The notes under the pieces are model-generated. The model was not told the DNA's origin. It worked only from the letters and a program-made list of their open reading frames with translations, and did not search any database. A DNA stretch of 56,790 bases, from NCBI GenBank assembly GCA_946187345.1, contig CAMHQD010000014.1, positions 1 to 56,790 of the forward strand. Reading direction: 5' to 3'. This document shows positions 7,665-14,638 of this stretch, piece after piece (the stretch's first letter is position 1; every line of letters begins with the position of its first letter). This stretch comes from an uncultured Porphyromonadaceae bacterium (lineage in GTDB: Bacteria; Bacteroidota; Bacteroidia; Bacteroidales; Muribaculaceae). A program made the position numbers and the translations under genes.

Positions 7665-7895
7665 ATGGCAGTGAGACGAGGTGTGAGTTATCAGAAGCGC
7701 GTGGCGGACATCAACCGGATATATGATGAGCACGTCAAGGACGGGTTGCCCAACAGGGAGATCTGGCGGCGTTTCATCTATCCCATCTACGCCATCAGCG
7801 AGCGCACCTTCTACAATCTGCTCAAGGCGAGTGCCGACCCCAAGAACGACTTGCCCGAGGACACCCAGTTATATATTCAATTTGAATGGCCATGA
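7665..7895 (+). CDS. Small HTH-like protein
   Basis: A 76-residue basic protein from the ATG at 7665. The segment YAISERTFYNLLKAS (~45-60) looks like the recognition helix of a helix-turn-helix. It is the first gene after the promoter at 7630-7660 and overlaps the gpG-like gene by 10 bp. A regulatory role is possible; no family recognised with confidence. The expected transcription start falls on or next to the ATG. Confidence 0.6.
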   Translation: MAVRRGVSYQKRVADINRIYDEHVKDGLPNREIWRRFIYPIYAISERTFYNLLKASADPKNDLPEDTQLYIQFEWP

Positions 7896-8440
7896 GTGGC
7901 ATCGACATCATCATCAAACGCATCCTGCGTGACATCCAGGTTGAACTTGGCGACGAGTTTGACAAGAACTTCGAGCGGCAGGGCTTCTTTTCGCAGTCGT
8001 GGCAGCGCCGCAAGTCACCGACCCGTCCTGGCGGTCACATCCTGGTTGACACCGGCGGCTTGCGCCGCAGCATCAGCAGCAAGGCAGACAGCACCGGCAT
8101 CGTGTTCCAGAGCACGCTGCCATACGCTGCCATCCATAACGAGGGCGGAGAGATCAAGGTGACCCGCAAGATGAAGCGTTACTTCTGGCACAAATACTAC
8201 GAGGCCACCGGCTCCTTCGGCCGCAAGAAAAACGGCCAGCGCCGCAATGACAAGCGAACCGTTCAACTGAGCACCGAGGCCGAGTTCTGGAAGTGGATGG
8301 CCCTGATGAAAGAAGGCAAGAGCATCAAGATCCCCAAGCGCCAGTTCCTGGGTGCCAGTCCCGAGGTCGAGAAAGCCGTGCGTGACATCATCGAAGAGAA
8401 CCTGACAGAATATTTCGAGCACGAATACAATTTACAATGA
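7886..8440 (+). CDS. Mu gpG-like virion morphogenesis protein
   Basis: A 184-residue protein of the phage virion morphogenesis family (Mu gpG, P2 gpS). Diagnostic stretches are HILVDTGGLRRSIS (~53-66), the following TLPYAAIHNEGG (~78-89), and the C-terminal PKRQFLGASPEVEKAV (~150-165). In this family the order LxdTGxLr...YaxiHxxGg...iPxRpflG is conserved. Such proteins complete the tail or join head to tail. ATG at 7886 or 7892 are both possible. The start overlaps the previous gene; the end overlaps the next by 4 bp. Confidence 0.8.
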   Translation: MAMSGIDIIIKRILRDIQVELGDEFDKNFERQGFFSQSWQRRKSPTRPGGHILVDTGGLRRSISSKADSTGIVFQSTLPYAAIHNEGGEIKVTRKMKRYFWHKYYEATGSFGRKKNGQRRNDKRTVQLSTEAEFWKWMALMKEGKSIKIPKRQFLGASPEVEKAVRDIIEENLTEYFEHEYNLQ

Positions 8441-8856
8441 GAAAAGAGATTTACAGAGCCATCTGCGCCGCGTTGCTGGGCATCGACGGCGCCCCGGTCA
8501 AGCATGTTGACCTGTGGAACCACAACGTCGAGTTTATCGAGCAGGAGGAGGCCTGGGACCGCCCGGCTGTGTTTGTCGAGTTCGCCCCCATTGAGTGGCG
8601 TGCCGACAAAGGCGGGTATCACACCCAGGGGACGCTCCGTCTGCACATTGTCACCGATTGGGTGGGACCGCTGAGCCAGGGCGACGAGTCGCTTGACGTG
8701 TTTGACCTGTGCGAGACCGTGTGCCGCGCTGTGGCCGGCTTGAGCGGTGAGCACTTCGGCGCGTTGCGCCTTGTGGGCAGTGACACCAACCACAACCACG
8801 AGGACATCGTTGAGAGCATCGAGCACTTCGCCTACAGTGGCGAGTGGAGTGTGTAA
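8437..8856 (+). CDS. Probable tail completion/terminator protein
   Basis: A 139-residue protein coupled to the gpG-like gene by an ATGA overlap. The fold suggested by its alternation of helices and strands (VFVEFAPIEW, LRLHIVTDW) resembles the small tail-terminator proteins (Mu gp37-like, lambda gpU-like) that cap the tail tube. The match is weak and rests mainly on gene order. Confidence 0.5.
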   Translation: MRKEIYRAICAALLGIDGAPVKHVDLWNHNVEFIEQEEAWDRPAVFVEFAPIEWRADKGGYHTQGTLRLHIVTDWVGPLSQGDESLDVFDLCETVCRAVAGLSGEHFGALRLVGSDTNHNHEDIVESIEHFAYSGEWSV

Positions 8857-8859
8857 GCC

Positions 8860-8890
8860 ATTGCCGTTAGCGATAAAATCCGTAACTTTG
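8860..8890 (+). promoter_or_regulatory. Promoter of the DGR cassette
   Basis: ATTG at 8860-8863, a 19-bp spacer and TAACTTTG at 8883-8890. The avd start codon is 5 nt beyond the -7 box, so the transcript would begin at or next to the ATG. It gives the retroelement its own host-type promoter that can act in the lysogen. Confidence 0.6.
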
Positions 8891-8895
8891 CAGCC

Positions 8896-9381
8896 ATGAA
8901 ACCAAACCAGGCATCTATTTACAGGGAAATCGAGCGGTTGCTGGAGTGGACCATTCCGGTGGCCGACCGTTTGCCCAAGTCCGTATCGTGGAGGGAGCTT
9001 GGCGGGCTGCTTGTCCGCGACTTGAAAGAGTCGCTGGATTTTGTTGTTCTCGCCTTCCAGACTGAGGACAGGCTGGAGCGTCTCGAGTGTCTCAACGGTC
9101 TGGTGATGCGCATGACGTCGGTCAAGACCACGTTCAGGCTCATGCACCGTGTCCGTCGTGACATTTTGAGCCACGGCCAGCATGCCCAGATGCTGGACAT
9201 GATGAATTCCATATCTGACCAGGCTGGAAAATGGCTTCGCAAGACCAAGTACCTCATCGCCGAGGAGCGCCAAGCCGCCGAGCAACCGGCTGCCGTGTTG
9301 CCCGAGCAAAAGCCGGAGCCCCAGGCTCAGGCCGAGCCCAGGCAGCGCACCCTCTTTGACGATGTGGAAGGGTCGCGGTAA
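8896..9381 (+). CDS. avd: DGR accessory variability determinant (Avd)
   Basis: A 161-residue protein directly upstream of the template repeat and reverse transcriptase. Residues ~1-125 are four amphipathic helices (RLLEWTIPVADRLPKS, VRDLKESLDFVVLAF, RLECLNGLVMRMTSVKTTFRLMH, and a last helix around WLRKTKYL), the four-helix-bundle pattern of Avd and related proteins. The tail (~126-161) is Pro/Gln-rich and probably disordered. Known Avd proteins form basic pentamers that bind the RT and the template RNA and are required for mutagenic homing. The host-type promoter at 8860-8890 would transcribe avd, the template and the RT together. Confidence 0.85.
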   Translation: MKPNQASIYREIERLLEWTIPVADRLPKSVSWRELGGLLVRDLKESLDFVVLAFQTEDRLERLECLNGLVMRMTSVKTTFRLMHRVRRDILSHGQHAQMLDMMNSISDQAGKWLRKTKYLIAEERQAAEQPAAVLPEQKPEPQAQAEPRQRTLFDDVEGSR

Positions 9382-9408
9382 CAGACATTCATAGCGATTA
9401 CGGTTGTT

Positions 9409-11043
9409 ATGAATCCTCTTTCATTATTAAACGGGCGTGCTACTGCGCAAGGCGTAGTTAGGAAACGAGTAACGCACGCATCATCGCTCAGTGCTTCCAA
9501 CGCGTACAACATTAATGCAGGGAGCGGCGCCGTCAACAACAACAACAATAAGAACAATTCCAACGGTGTGCGAGCGGTGGTCGCACTTGGTAATGAAGAG
9601 AAATCGGGGTGGATAGATGCCTATTTTGACTGTATCAGGCACAAGCTGACAGCGAAGCAGTGCAACGAGTACCGCATAGAGTTCGAGCGCGACCTGTGGC
9701 GGTTGGTGCTGGAGGTGCATGAGCGCACCTACAAGCCCAGCGAGTCGTTCTGTTTCGTGGTGACGAGGCCCAAACTGCGCGAGATTTTCGCCGCCTCGTT
9801 CCGTGACCGCATTGTGCAACATTGGATAACGCTGCGGCTGGAACCGCTGCTCGAGTGGCGGTTCCGCAGCCAAGGCGATGTATCGTTCAACTGTCGAAAA
9901 GGCTATGGCACACTGCGTGCGGTGCAGACCGCCAAATCCCACATCGAGCGCGTGAGCGAGCGTTACACGCGTGAGGCGTGGGTAGGCAAGATAGACATCA
10001 GCAGTTTCTTCATGAGCATCGACAAAGAGGTGCTGCTGCGTCTTCTGCTGCCATGGCTGCGCGAGAACTACAAAGGTGATGATCTCGAGACCCTGCTGTG
10101 GCTCACCGAGGTCACAGTCAGGCACCAGCCCCAACTGCTGTGTGAGCGTCGCTCGAGCGAGCGGCTATGGGAAGCCCTGCCGGCCAGCAAGAGCCTGTTC
10201 AACATGCCTCCCAATGTGGGCATGCCCATCGGCAACATCACCAGCCAGTTGCTCGCCAATTTCTATCTCTCGTATTTTGATGGCTTCATGCTCGAGGAGT
10301 GTGCATGGAAGGATGCCGGCTATGTGCGTTTCGTCGATGACGCCGTAGTCATCTGCCACGACAAGCAGTTCATCCTTGACCTTCGCAAGAAGGCCACCAT
10401 GTGGCTCAAGAAGCACCTGAGGCTGACCCTGCACAAAGACAAGTTCTACCTGCAGGAGGTTCGCAAAGGTGTGAAGTTTGTCGGCAGCGTGATCAAGCCC
10501 GGTCGGTTATACACCAGCAACCGCACCATCGGCAACATGACCAATGAGGTCGCACGCGCCGAGCGCTTGTGCAAGCACATCCTGGAGGAGGGTCCCACCA
10601 CTGAGTCGCTTGCCGCGCTGAAGCACCACGTGTGCAGCCTAAACTCGTACATGGGTTTCTGCGTGCACGCCTATAGTTACCGCCAGCGTCGGAAGATGTT
10701 CCGCAACGTGCCCAACTTCTGGCAGTGTTGCTACGTCAAACGCCGTTTTACGCTGGTGAAGATCCGCAAGAGATATAGCTACGAACGATATTTAATCAAA
10801 AAAGACTTAGAAGAATATGAGAAGTCAAGGAGAGACCTGCCCCCCGTTGGTGGAAACCCGGCGAGAGATGGGGCAAAACATAAGAACCGTAAACGTGGGC
10901 GCAAGCGCGACCGCCGATGGCTGGGAGTGGATCAGCGTGACCCTGCCTCCGGCAGTGTGGAGTTACAGCGCGATAGTCGATGCACTGGTGACCGAGTGCT
11001 ACCCGCCGGACAAAATGCAGGCGGTAATCAACAACTGCCTTAA
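9409..11043 (+). CDS. DGR reverse transcriptase
   Basis: A 544-residue open frame. Reverse transcriptase motifs are clear: GKIDISSFFMSID (D196, motif A), MPIGNITSQLLANF (272-285), where DGR enzymes have G..xSQ instead of the QGxxxSP of other RTs, and FVDDAVV (308-314; catalytic D310, D311). The core spans ~60-475. It makes cDNA from the template RNA with errors at adenines. Two oddities: the first ~60 codons contain the whole template repeat in frame and no ATG lies in frame between the repeat and the core, so either the repeat is translated or a GTG just inside it is used; and the last ~70 codons (from ~10817) run out of frame through the next gene and look like low-complexity, Arg-rich overprint. 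Confidence 0.92.
   Translation: MNPLSLLNGRATAQGVVRKRVTHASSLSASNAYNINAGSGAVNNNNNKNNSNGVRAVVALGNEEKSGWIDAYFDCIRHKLTAKQCNEYRIEFERDLWRLVLEVHERTYKPSESFCFVVTRPKLREIFAASFRDRIVQHWITLRLEPLLEWRFRSQGDVSFNCRKGYGTLRAVQTAKSHIERVSERYTREAWVGKIDISSFFMSIDKEVLLRLLLPWLRENYKGDDLETLLWLTEVTVRHQPQLLCERRSSERLWEALPASKSLFNMPPNVGMPIGNITSQLLANFYLSYFDGFMLEECAWKDAGYVRFVDDAVVICHDKQFILDLRKKATMWLKKHLRLTLHKDKFYLQEVRKGVKFVGSVIKPGRLYTSNRTIGNMTNEVARAERLCKHILEEGPTTESLAALKHHVCSLNSYMGFCVHAYSYRQRRKMFRNVPNFWQCCYVKRRFTLVKIRKRYSYERYLIKKDLEEYEKSRRDLPPVGGNPARDGAKHKNRKRGRKRDRRWLGVDQRDPASGSVELQRDSRCTGDRVLPAGQNAGGNQQLP
9489..9585 (+). repeat. DGR template repeat (TR)
   Basis: 97 bp matching 39804-39900 at the end of the tail receptor gene. 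All ten differences are at template adenines (9500, 9509, 9535, 9538, 9544, 9545, 9548, 9553, 9556 and 9585), eight to T and two to G; no other base differs. The template is rich in AAC/AAT codons (up to five in a row), so A-mutagenesis can produce many residues without stop codons. The last 28 bases before 9585 (IMH-type, GC-rich) are unchanged. Confidence 0.97.
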
Positions 11044-11647
11044 CAACTTCTTTGCCCCCGAGCACCTGTCGGAGTACCAGGCATTACAAGAGTGGCGCAA
11101 GACCGCCAAGCAGTACGCCCGTGAGGCTATGACCTGGGCAGCCGAGCAAGGCATTGAGCCTGTGGGCTTGCCTGATGAAGATGGCTCCCATGACAATGGC
11201 GAGCTCACGCCCGACGGTATGTTGATGCTACAGCAGGCCGTAAAGCTGCTGAAAGGTCAGACTGCAGCCCTGTCCGATGAGCAAGCCATCGAGGTTCCCG
11301 CGTTGTTCCCTACATGGGCGAGCAAGATGGGTCAGACGGTTGCTGTGGACGAGCGCCTCTATTATGACGGTAGGTTATGGAAAGTGCTGCAGACTCACAT
11401 CGTGCAAGCCGACTGGACACCGACGGCAGCAGCCGCATTATTTACCGAGGTCGTTGCCCAGGGCGAAGGCGAGCCCGAGCTTGGCACGCTTGACAATCCC
11501 ATTCCTTACAGTGGCAACATGGCCCTTGAGCAGGGCAAGTATTACTCACAGGGCGGGGTGACCTACCTGTGCATCAGAGACACCGGCAATCCCGTGTACC
11601 ATGACCTGAGTGCCCTGGTTGGGCTATATGTGCAGGTTATAGAATAG
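10817..11647 (+). CDS. CBM-like phage protein downstream of the RT
   Basis: A 276-residue protein. The N-terminal ~110 residues (core YPPDKMQAVINN, then ALQEWRKTAKQYAREAM) are a domain seen beside tail-fibre genes in Bacteroidota prophages. The C-terminal half has two units resembling carbohydrate-binding module 5/12: YYDGRLWKVLQTH...ADWTPT and YYSQGGVTYLCIRD, with aromatic residues spaced as in sugar-binding modules. It may help the phage hold surface glycans or decorate the tail. The start could be 10817 or the in-frame ATG at 10871; in either case it overlaps the RT frame by about 170-230 bp. Confidence 0.6.
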   Translation: MRSQGETCPPLVETRREMGQNIRTVNVGASATADGWEWISVTLPPAVWSYSAIVDALVTECYPPDKMQAVINNCLNNFFAPEHLSEYQALQEWRKTAKQYAREAMTWAAEQGIEPVGLPDEDGSHDNGELTPDGMLMLQQAVKLLKGQTAALSDEQAIEVPALFPTWASKMGQTVAVDERLYYDGRLWKVLQTHIVQADWTPTAAAALFTEVVAQGEGEPELGTLDNPIPYSGNMALEQGKYYSQGGVTYLCIRDTGNPVYHDLSALVGLYVQVIE

Positions 11648-11660
11648 CAAAGGAGGGGGC

Positions 11661-11791
11661 AAATAAAAAGCCCCCAGCCCTGCAATCTGTCGTTCTACTT
11701 ACAAAATTACACCCACATCGGGAGAGGCTGGAGGCATGAGCCTTCTTCCTCCCGAAATGGGTGTAATTTTATTTTTGTAAGTAGAACACCG
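11661..11791 (-). ncRNA. Candidate structured RNA in the 11648-11814 gap
   Basis: An inverted repeat pairs 11692-11715 with 11758-11787 (24 bp with a 6-base bulge), then 11719-11725 with 11748-11754, then a 5-bp apical helix. On the minus strand a -7-like box TACCTTTG (11799-11792) lies just upstream, and the far end gives GGCTGGGGGC followed by TTTTTATTT (11679-11661). GGCTGGGGGC can also pair with GCCTCCAGCC in the apical loop (9 of 10), giving a pseudoknot or a terminator-like alternative. No good -33 box was found. A plus-strand 3' structure of the upstream gene is the alternative. Confidence 0.4.
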
Positions 11792-11814
11792 CAAAGGTAC
11801 AAAATATTTTTGAA

Positions 11815-12057
11815 ATGACACTATTTGAGGCTTTATCAATCAACAAAGAGATGCTCCACCGGCTGCATGAGTTCGGTGCCAAGCCCGATGACTGCCGTTA
11901 CATCGACCTCTACCGCGACTACCAGGTGATGCGCGAGAGGGGGGAGAAAGTGACCTATATCGTCACCGTGCTGAGCGAGCGGTATCATGTGAGTGAGCGC
12001 AAGGTCTATAGCGTGGTGAAACGCTTCGGGCAGAACTGCACGCTGGATGCAGTGTGA
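11815..12057 (+). CDS. Mor/C-like transcription activator
   Basis: An 80-residue protein. Residues ~25-70 (RYIDLYRDYQVMRERG then VTYIVTVLSERYHVSERKVY) match the end of Mor/C-type activators, with a final helix-turn-helix (LSERYHVSERKVYSVVKRF). In Mu, Mor switches on the middle promoter and C the late promoters, so this gene is a candidate activator of the terminase and head-tail operons, which lack good host-type promoters. Mor is normally about 130 residues, so this would be a short version. TATTTTTG at 11805-11812 abuts the ATG but has no matching -33 box. Confidence 0.5.
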   Translation: MTLFEALSINKEMLHRLHEFGAKPDDCRYIDLYRDYQVMRERGEKVTYIVTVLSERYHVSERKVYSVVKRFGQNCTLDAV

Positions 12058-12107
12058 TTGCTGCCATCTGTGCCGCACGGTTGGTGATAAAAACCGACCT
12101 TTGCTGC

Positions 12108-12944
12108 ATGGAAACGAAAAAACTATACCTTTCGGCACCGCTTCCTTTCGTGGGTCAGAAGCGGAACTTCGCCAAGCCGTTCATGCAGGTGCTCGAGCAG
12201 TACCCTGACGGCACCACCTTTGTTGACCTGTTCGGCGGCAGCGGCTTGCTGTCGCACATCGCCAAGCACCAGAAGCCCAACAGCAAGGTCGTGTATAACG
12301 ACTATGACAACTACCGCGAGCGACTGGAGCGCATTCCCGAGACAAATGAGTTGCTTGCCCGGCTGCGTGATATTACCGCTGGCATTGAGAGGAGGTCGCC
12401 CATCAAGGGCGAGGCACGACTGCGCGTGATAGATGCCATTGCCGCCCATGAGGCGAAATATGGCAGTGTGGACTACATCAGCCTGTCGCCCTCTATCCTG
12501 TTCTCAATGAAATACAAACTGAGCCTCGAGGAACTGAAAAAAGAGGTGTTTTATAACAAGATCCGCACCACCGACTTTGCCCCTGCAGGTGATTATCTGG
12601 ACGGGCTGACCATCACCAGTGCCGACTATCATGAGGTGTTTGAGCGATACAAGGACGAGCCCGGTGTGGTGTTCCTGGTTGACCCGCCCTACCTGAGTAC
12701 CGAAGCCGGAACCTACAAGATGTATTGGAAACTGAGCGACTACCTTGATGTGCTGAACGTGCTGCGTGACCACCGCTTCATCTACTTCACCAGCAACAAG
12801 TCGAGCATCGTTGAGTTATGCTCCTGGCTGGGCAAGAACCGTGACCTGGGCAATCCCTTTGCCGGCTGTCATGTGGTGGAGTTCCATGCCCAGATGAACT
12901 ACAATGCCACCTATACCGACATGATGATTTATAACGCCGCTTGA
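12108..12944 (+). CDS. DNA adenine methylase (D12 class, Dam-like)
   Basis: A 278-residue protein from the ATG at 12108. Motifs in order: PFVGQKRNF (12-20, motif X), DLFGGSGLLS (40-49, AdoMet-binding motif I) and DPPYLS (192-197, catalytic motif IV), as in D12-class N6-adenine methyltransferases. It would protect phage DNA or modify host sites. An upstream in-frame start at 12054 overlaps the previous gene; CTTTGC just 5 bp before the ATG resembles the -7 boxes of the other short-leader phage genes. It sits next to a nucleotide-modifying enzyme, suggesting a DNA-modification module. Confidence 0.88.
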   Translation: METKKLYLSAPLPFVGQKRNFAKPFMQVLEQYPDGTTFVDLFGGSGLLSHIAKHQKPNSKVVYNDYDNYRERLERIPETNELLARLRDITAGIERRSPIKGEARLRVIDAIAAHEAKYGSVDYISLSPSILFSMKYKLSLEELKKEVFYNKIRTTDFAPAGDYLDGLTITSADYHEVFERYKDEPGVVFLVDPPYLSTEAGTYKMYWKLSDYLDVLNVLRDHRFIYFTSNKSSIVELCSWLGKNRDLGNPFAGCHVVEFHAQMNYNATYTDMMIYNAA

Positions 12945-12969
12945 ACGGCATTAAAACCACATTAGAGCC

Positions 12970-13608
12970 ATGAATAAGTATCACCAAATCCTTAGCAAAG
13001 TATTGGACCAGGGCAAGACTCAGACCAATAAAAAGGGCAGCATCCGCTACCTGCTGAATGAGCCGCTGCACCTGACACCCGCCGACCTGCTCGATATATT
13101 TGAGAGTCATGGCATCGCCCGCAAGAAGTTGAAGAGCGAGTTGCGCCTGTTCATGCAGGGCGAGCGTCAGGTGGAAAAATACCGAGACGTGGGCATCAAC
13201 TGGTGGGATTACTGCGGATCGATCCTGGTCAACAGTTACCCGACCTATTTGGAGAAGTTGCCGCCTCTTCTTGCCAGGATCAACCGCGAGAAGCGCAACA
13301 GCAAGAACTACGTCCTGTTCTTGGGCGAGACCAATGCCGAGAGCAACCAGGCCCCATGCCTGAGCCTGGTGCAGTTTCAGATTGATGACGGTGAATTGGT
13401 GCTGAGCGCCTATCAGCGAAGCAGCGACGCCAACCTGGGACTTCCGGCTGACATCTACCACCTGTACCTGATGGCCCGTCAGATAGAATTGCCGTTGAAG
13501 TCGATAACGCTGTTCCTGGGCAACGTCCACATCTATGAGAACAACATCGAGCGGACGCGCGAGCTGCTTGCCGGCAACGAGGACGTGCGGTTTGATTTGA
13601 ATGTGTGA
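12970..13608 (+). CDS. Thymidylate-synthase-family protein, possibly dCMP-specific
   Basis: A 212-residue protein, shorter than bacterial ThyA (about 264). The core is recognisable: APCLSLVQFQI (128-138; catalytic C130), YQRSSDANLGLPADIY (148-163) and GNVHIYENN (184-192), matching ThyA PCH, YQRS.D..LG.P.N and H.Y.NH. The Asn that ThyA uses to recognise the uracil ring is Asp here (D161 in LPAD). The same change is known in T4 dCMP hydroxymethylase and confers dCMP specificity. I therefore infer dCMP methylation or hydroxymethylation, not dUMP methylation. The His after the catalytic Cys is Leu, and the N-terminal folate-binding part is reduced, so activity is uncertain. Confidence 0.7.
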   Translation: MNKYHQILSKVLDQGKTQTNKKGSIRYLLNEPLHLTPADLLDIFESHGIARKKLKSELRLFMQGERQVEKYRDVGINWWDYCGSILVNSYPTYLEKLPPLLARINREKRNSKNYVLFLGETNAESNQAPCLSLVQFQIDDGELVLSAYQRSSDANLGLPADIYHLYLMARQIELPLKSITLFLGNVHIYENNIERTRELLAGNEDVRFDLNV

Positions 13609-13610
13609 TG

Positions 13611-14363
13611 CTATGGGATCATGGCGAGCTCGTCGCGCGTGAGCGTCAGTTTAAGACGCTCACGCGCGGCAGCGCGTTCCGCGGCAGCGCGTTCCGCGGC
13701 AGCGCGTTCGCTGAGCAAGAAGCCGCCACCAAATAATGATTTCTTGACACGGCGGAGCGCCTCGATATTGGTTACCTCTGCGCACTCGTCTTTACGGACA
13801 GAGAAGTCGATGCCTCGCTGGTTGAGTTTGCCCAGGAGTGCAAGAGTGATAAGATTGTCTGGGTATTCATATATGATTGGCTGGCCTCGTGTCGGCTTTT
13901 TTGATGCCTTGCGGATGTCCTCGGCCAACTTGGGCGCAGTCATCAGGCGGTAGTCTTTAATGATGTTAGTTGTAAATGAGGTTCGCACCAGTGCACCATT
14001 GTCATAGGTGACGTCTGCCATCGTGGCAACATAGCACACGTCCGCACCTGCGACGCGCTGGGTAAGTCCCGGTGCGAAGATAAAGAAATCTATATCATTT
14101 GCCAGGAACCAGCGCACAATCTTGCTGTATATTGAGAACGGAGGGTTGTCAATGACAATGCAGCCGTCTGGATAATCGCACTCAGTGAAGTCGGCACCTG
14201 GCCAGAATGGGCGGACGATAAGTCGCCCATCAAGCGGTGTTATGCCATTGACGTACTCGAGCACGACATCATAGACCGCTTTGGGTGTATAGCAATCGTC
14301 GGTGGTCTTTTTCGGTTTGAACTTCTCAACAAATTCGTCGTAATCTTGAAATAAGGTGGCCAT
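13611..14363 (-). CDS. Phage DNA methyltransferase-like protein (NPPF motif)
   Basis: A 250-residue protein. IVIDNPPFSIYSKI (69-82) contains NPPF, the catalytic motif of amino-methyltransferases acting on adenine or glutamine; the N-terminal YTPKAVYDVVLEYV and the following RPFWPGADF fit the AdoMet-binding region. It resembles small phage adenine-specific methyltransferases. The C-terminus contains three Ala/Glu/Arg units (AERAA repeated) coded by a 15-bp tandem repeat at 13666-13710. It is the last gene of the leftward block and converges tail to tail with 12970-13608, leaving 2 bp between them. Confidence 0.65.
   Translation of the reverse strand: MATLFQDYDEFVEKFKPKKTTDDCYTPKAVYDVVLEYVNGITPLDGRLIVRPFWPGADFTECDYPDGCIVIDNPPFSIYSKIVRWFLANDIDFFIFAPGLTQRVAGADVCYVATMADVTYDNGALVRTSFTTNIIKDYRLMTAPKLAEDIRKASKKPTRGQPIIYEYPDNLITLALLGKLNQRGIDFSVRKDECAEVTNIEALRRVKKSLFGGGFLLSERAAAERAAAERAAARERLKLTLTRDELAMIP
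13666..13710 (-). repeat. 15-bp tandem repeat, three copies
   Basis: The unit GCGGCAGCGCGTTCC occurs three times (13666-13680, 13681-13695, 13696-13710; the last copy differs at one base). It codes for three in-frame AERAA-type units in the methyltransferase. Copy-number change would lengthen the protein by five residues without breaking the frame. Confidence 0.85.
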
Positions 14364-14375
14364 GGTTGTTGCTTT

Positions 14376-14546
14376 TTATTGAGTGATGCGGAAAATACCG
14401 CTGATGATGAACACGAGAAAACAGACTGCGGCAACCAAGGTGGCGGATAGGAAAAGGATGATGCCTGTCTTAGTCCTCATCCTGGCGCGGCGCACCTGTC
14501 GATTGAGTTTCTCGTCGATGCAGTATTTTTTATTTTTTTTGTCCAT
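14376..14546 (-). CDS. Small single-span membrane protein
   Basis: A 56-residue frame from the ATG at 14546. The N-terminal 27 residues are very basic (KKNKK, NRQVRRARMRTK); residues ~28-51 are a hydrophobic span (GIILFLSATLVAAVCFLVFI). By the positive-inside rule the N-terminus would face the cytoplasm. It lies 12 bp upstream of the methyltransferase in the same direction. Function unknown; a superinfection-exclusion or lysis-control role is possible but unsupported. Confidence 0.55.
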   Translation of the reverse strand: MDKKNKKYCIDEKLNRQVRRARMRTKTGIILFLSATLVAAVCFLVFIISGIFRITQ

Positions 14547-14550
14547 GATG

Positions 14551-14638
14551 ATTGCTTATTAAAAAATAAGTATTACCTTTGCAATATCCAATTTGGTGAG
14601 GTCGGGGAGCCCTTGGGTCCGACTTCGCTTTTTTTATG
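14551..14638 (+). ncRNA. Promoter-terminator pair: candidate ~50-nt RNA
   Basis: On the plus strand ATTG (14551-14554), 19 bp and TACCTTTG (14574-14581) form a host-type promoter. About 20 nt on, GTC/GAC, GGA/TCC and CCC/GGG pair in one hairpin (14602-14624 region), followed by TTCGCTTTTTTT. The transcript would start near 14588, end near 14638 and contain no gene. It runs opposite to its neighbours. Possibly a small regulator or simply a terminator for opposing transcription. Confidence 0.35.

Noticed and set aside
8263-9309. Long leftward frame (348 residues) across the gpG-like, tail-completion and avd genes
   Set aside because: It is the mirror of three GC-rich rightward genes with clear families; the protein lacks any recognisable pattern.
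11655-11675. GGGGGC/GCCCCC hairpin as a rightward terminator of the CBM-like gene
   Set aside because: No T-run follows on the plus strand; the sequence fits better in the larger minus-strand structure.
11805-11812. TATTTTTG as a promoter -7 box of the Mor-like gene
   Set aside because: It lies only 2 nt before the ATG and no TTTG-like box sits at 19 bp; transcription would begin inside the gene.
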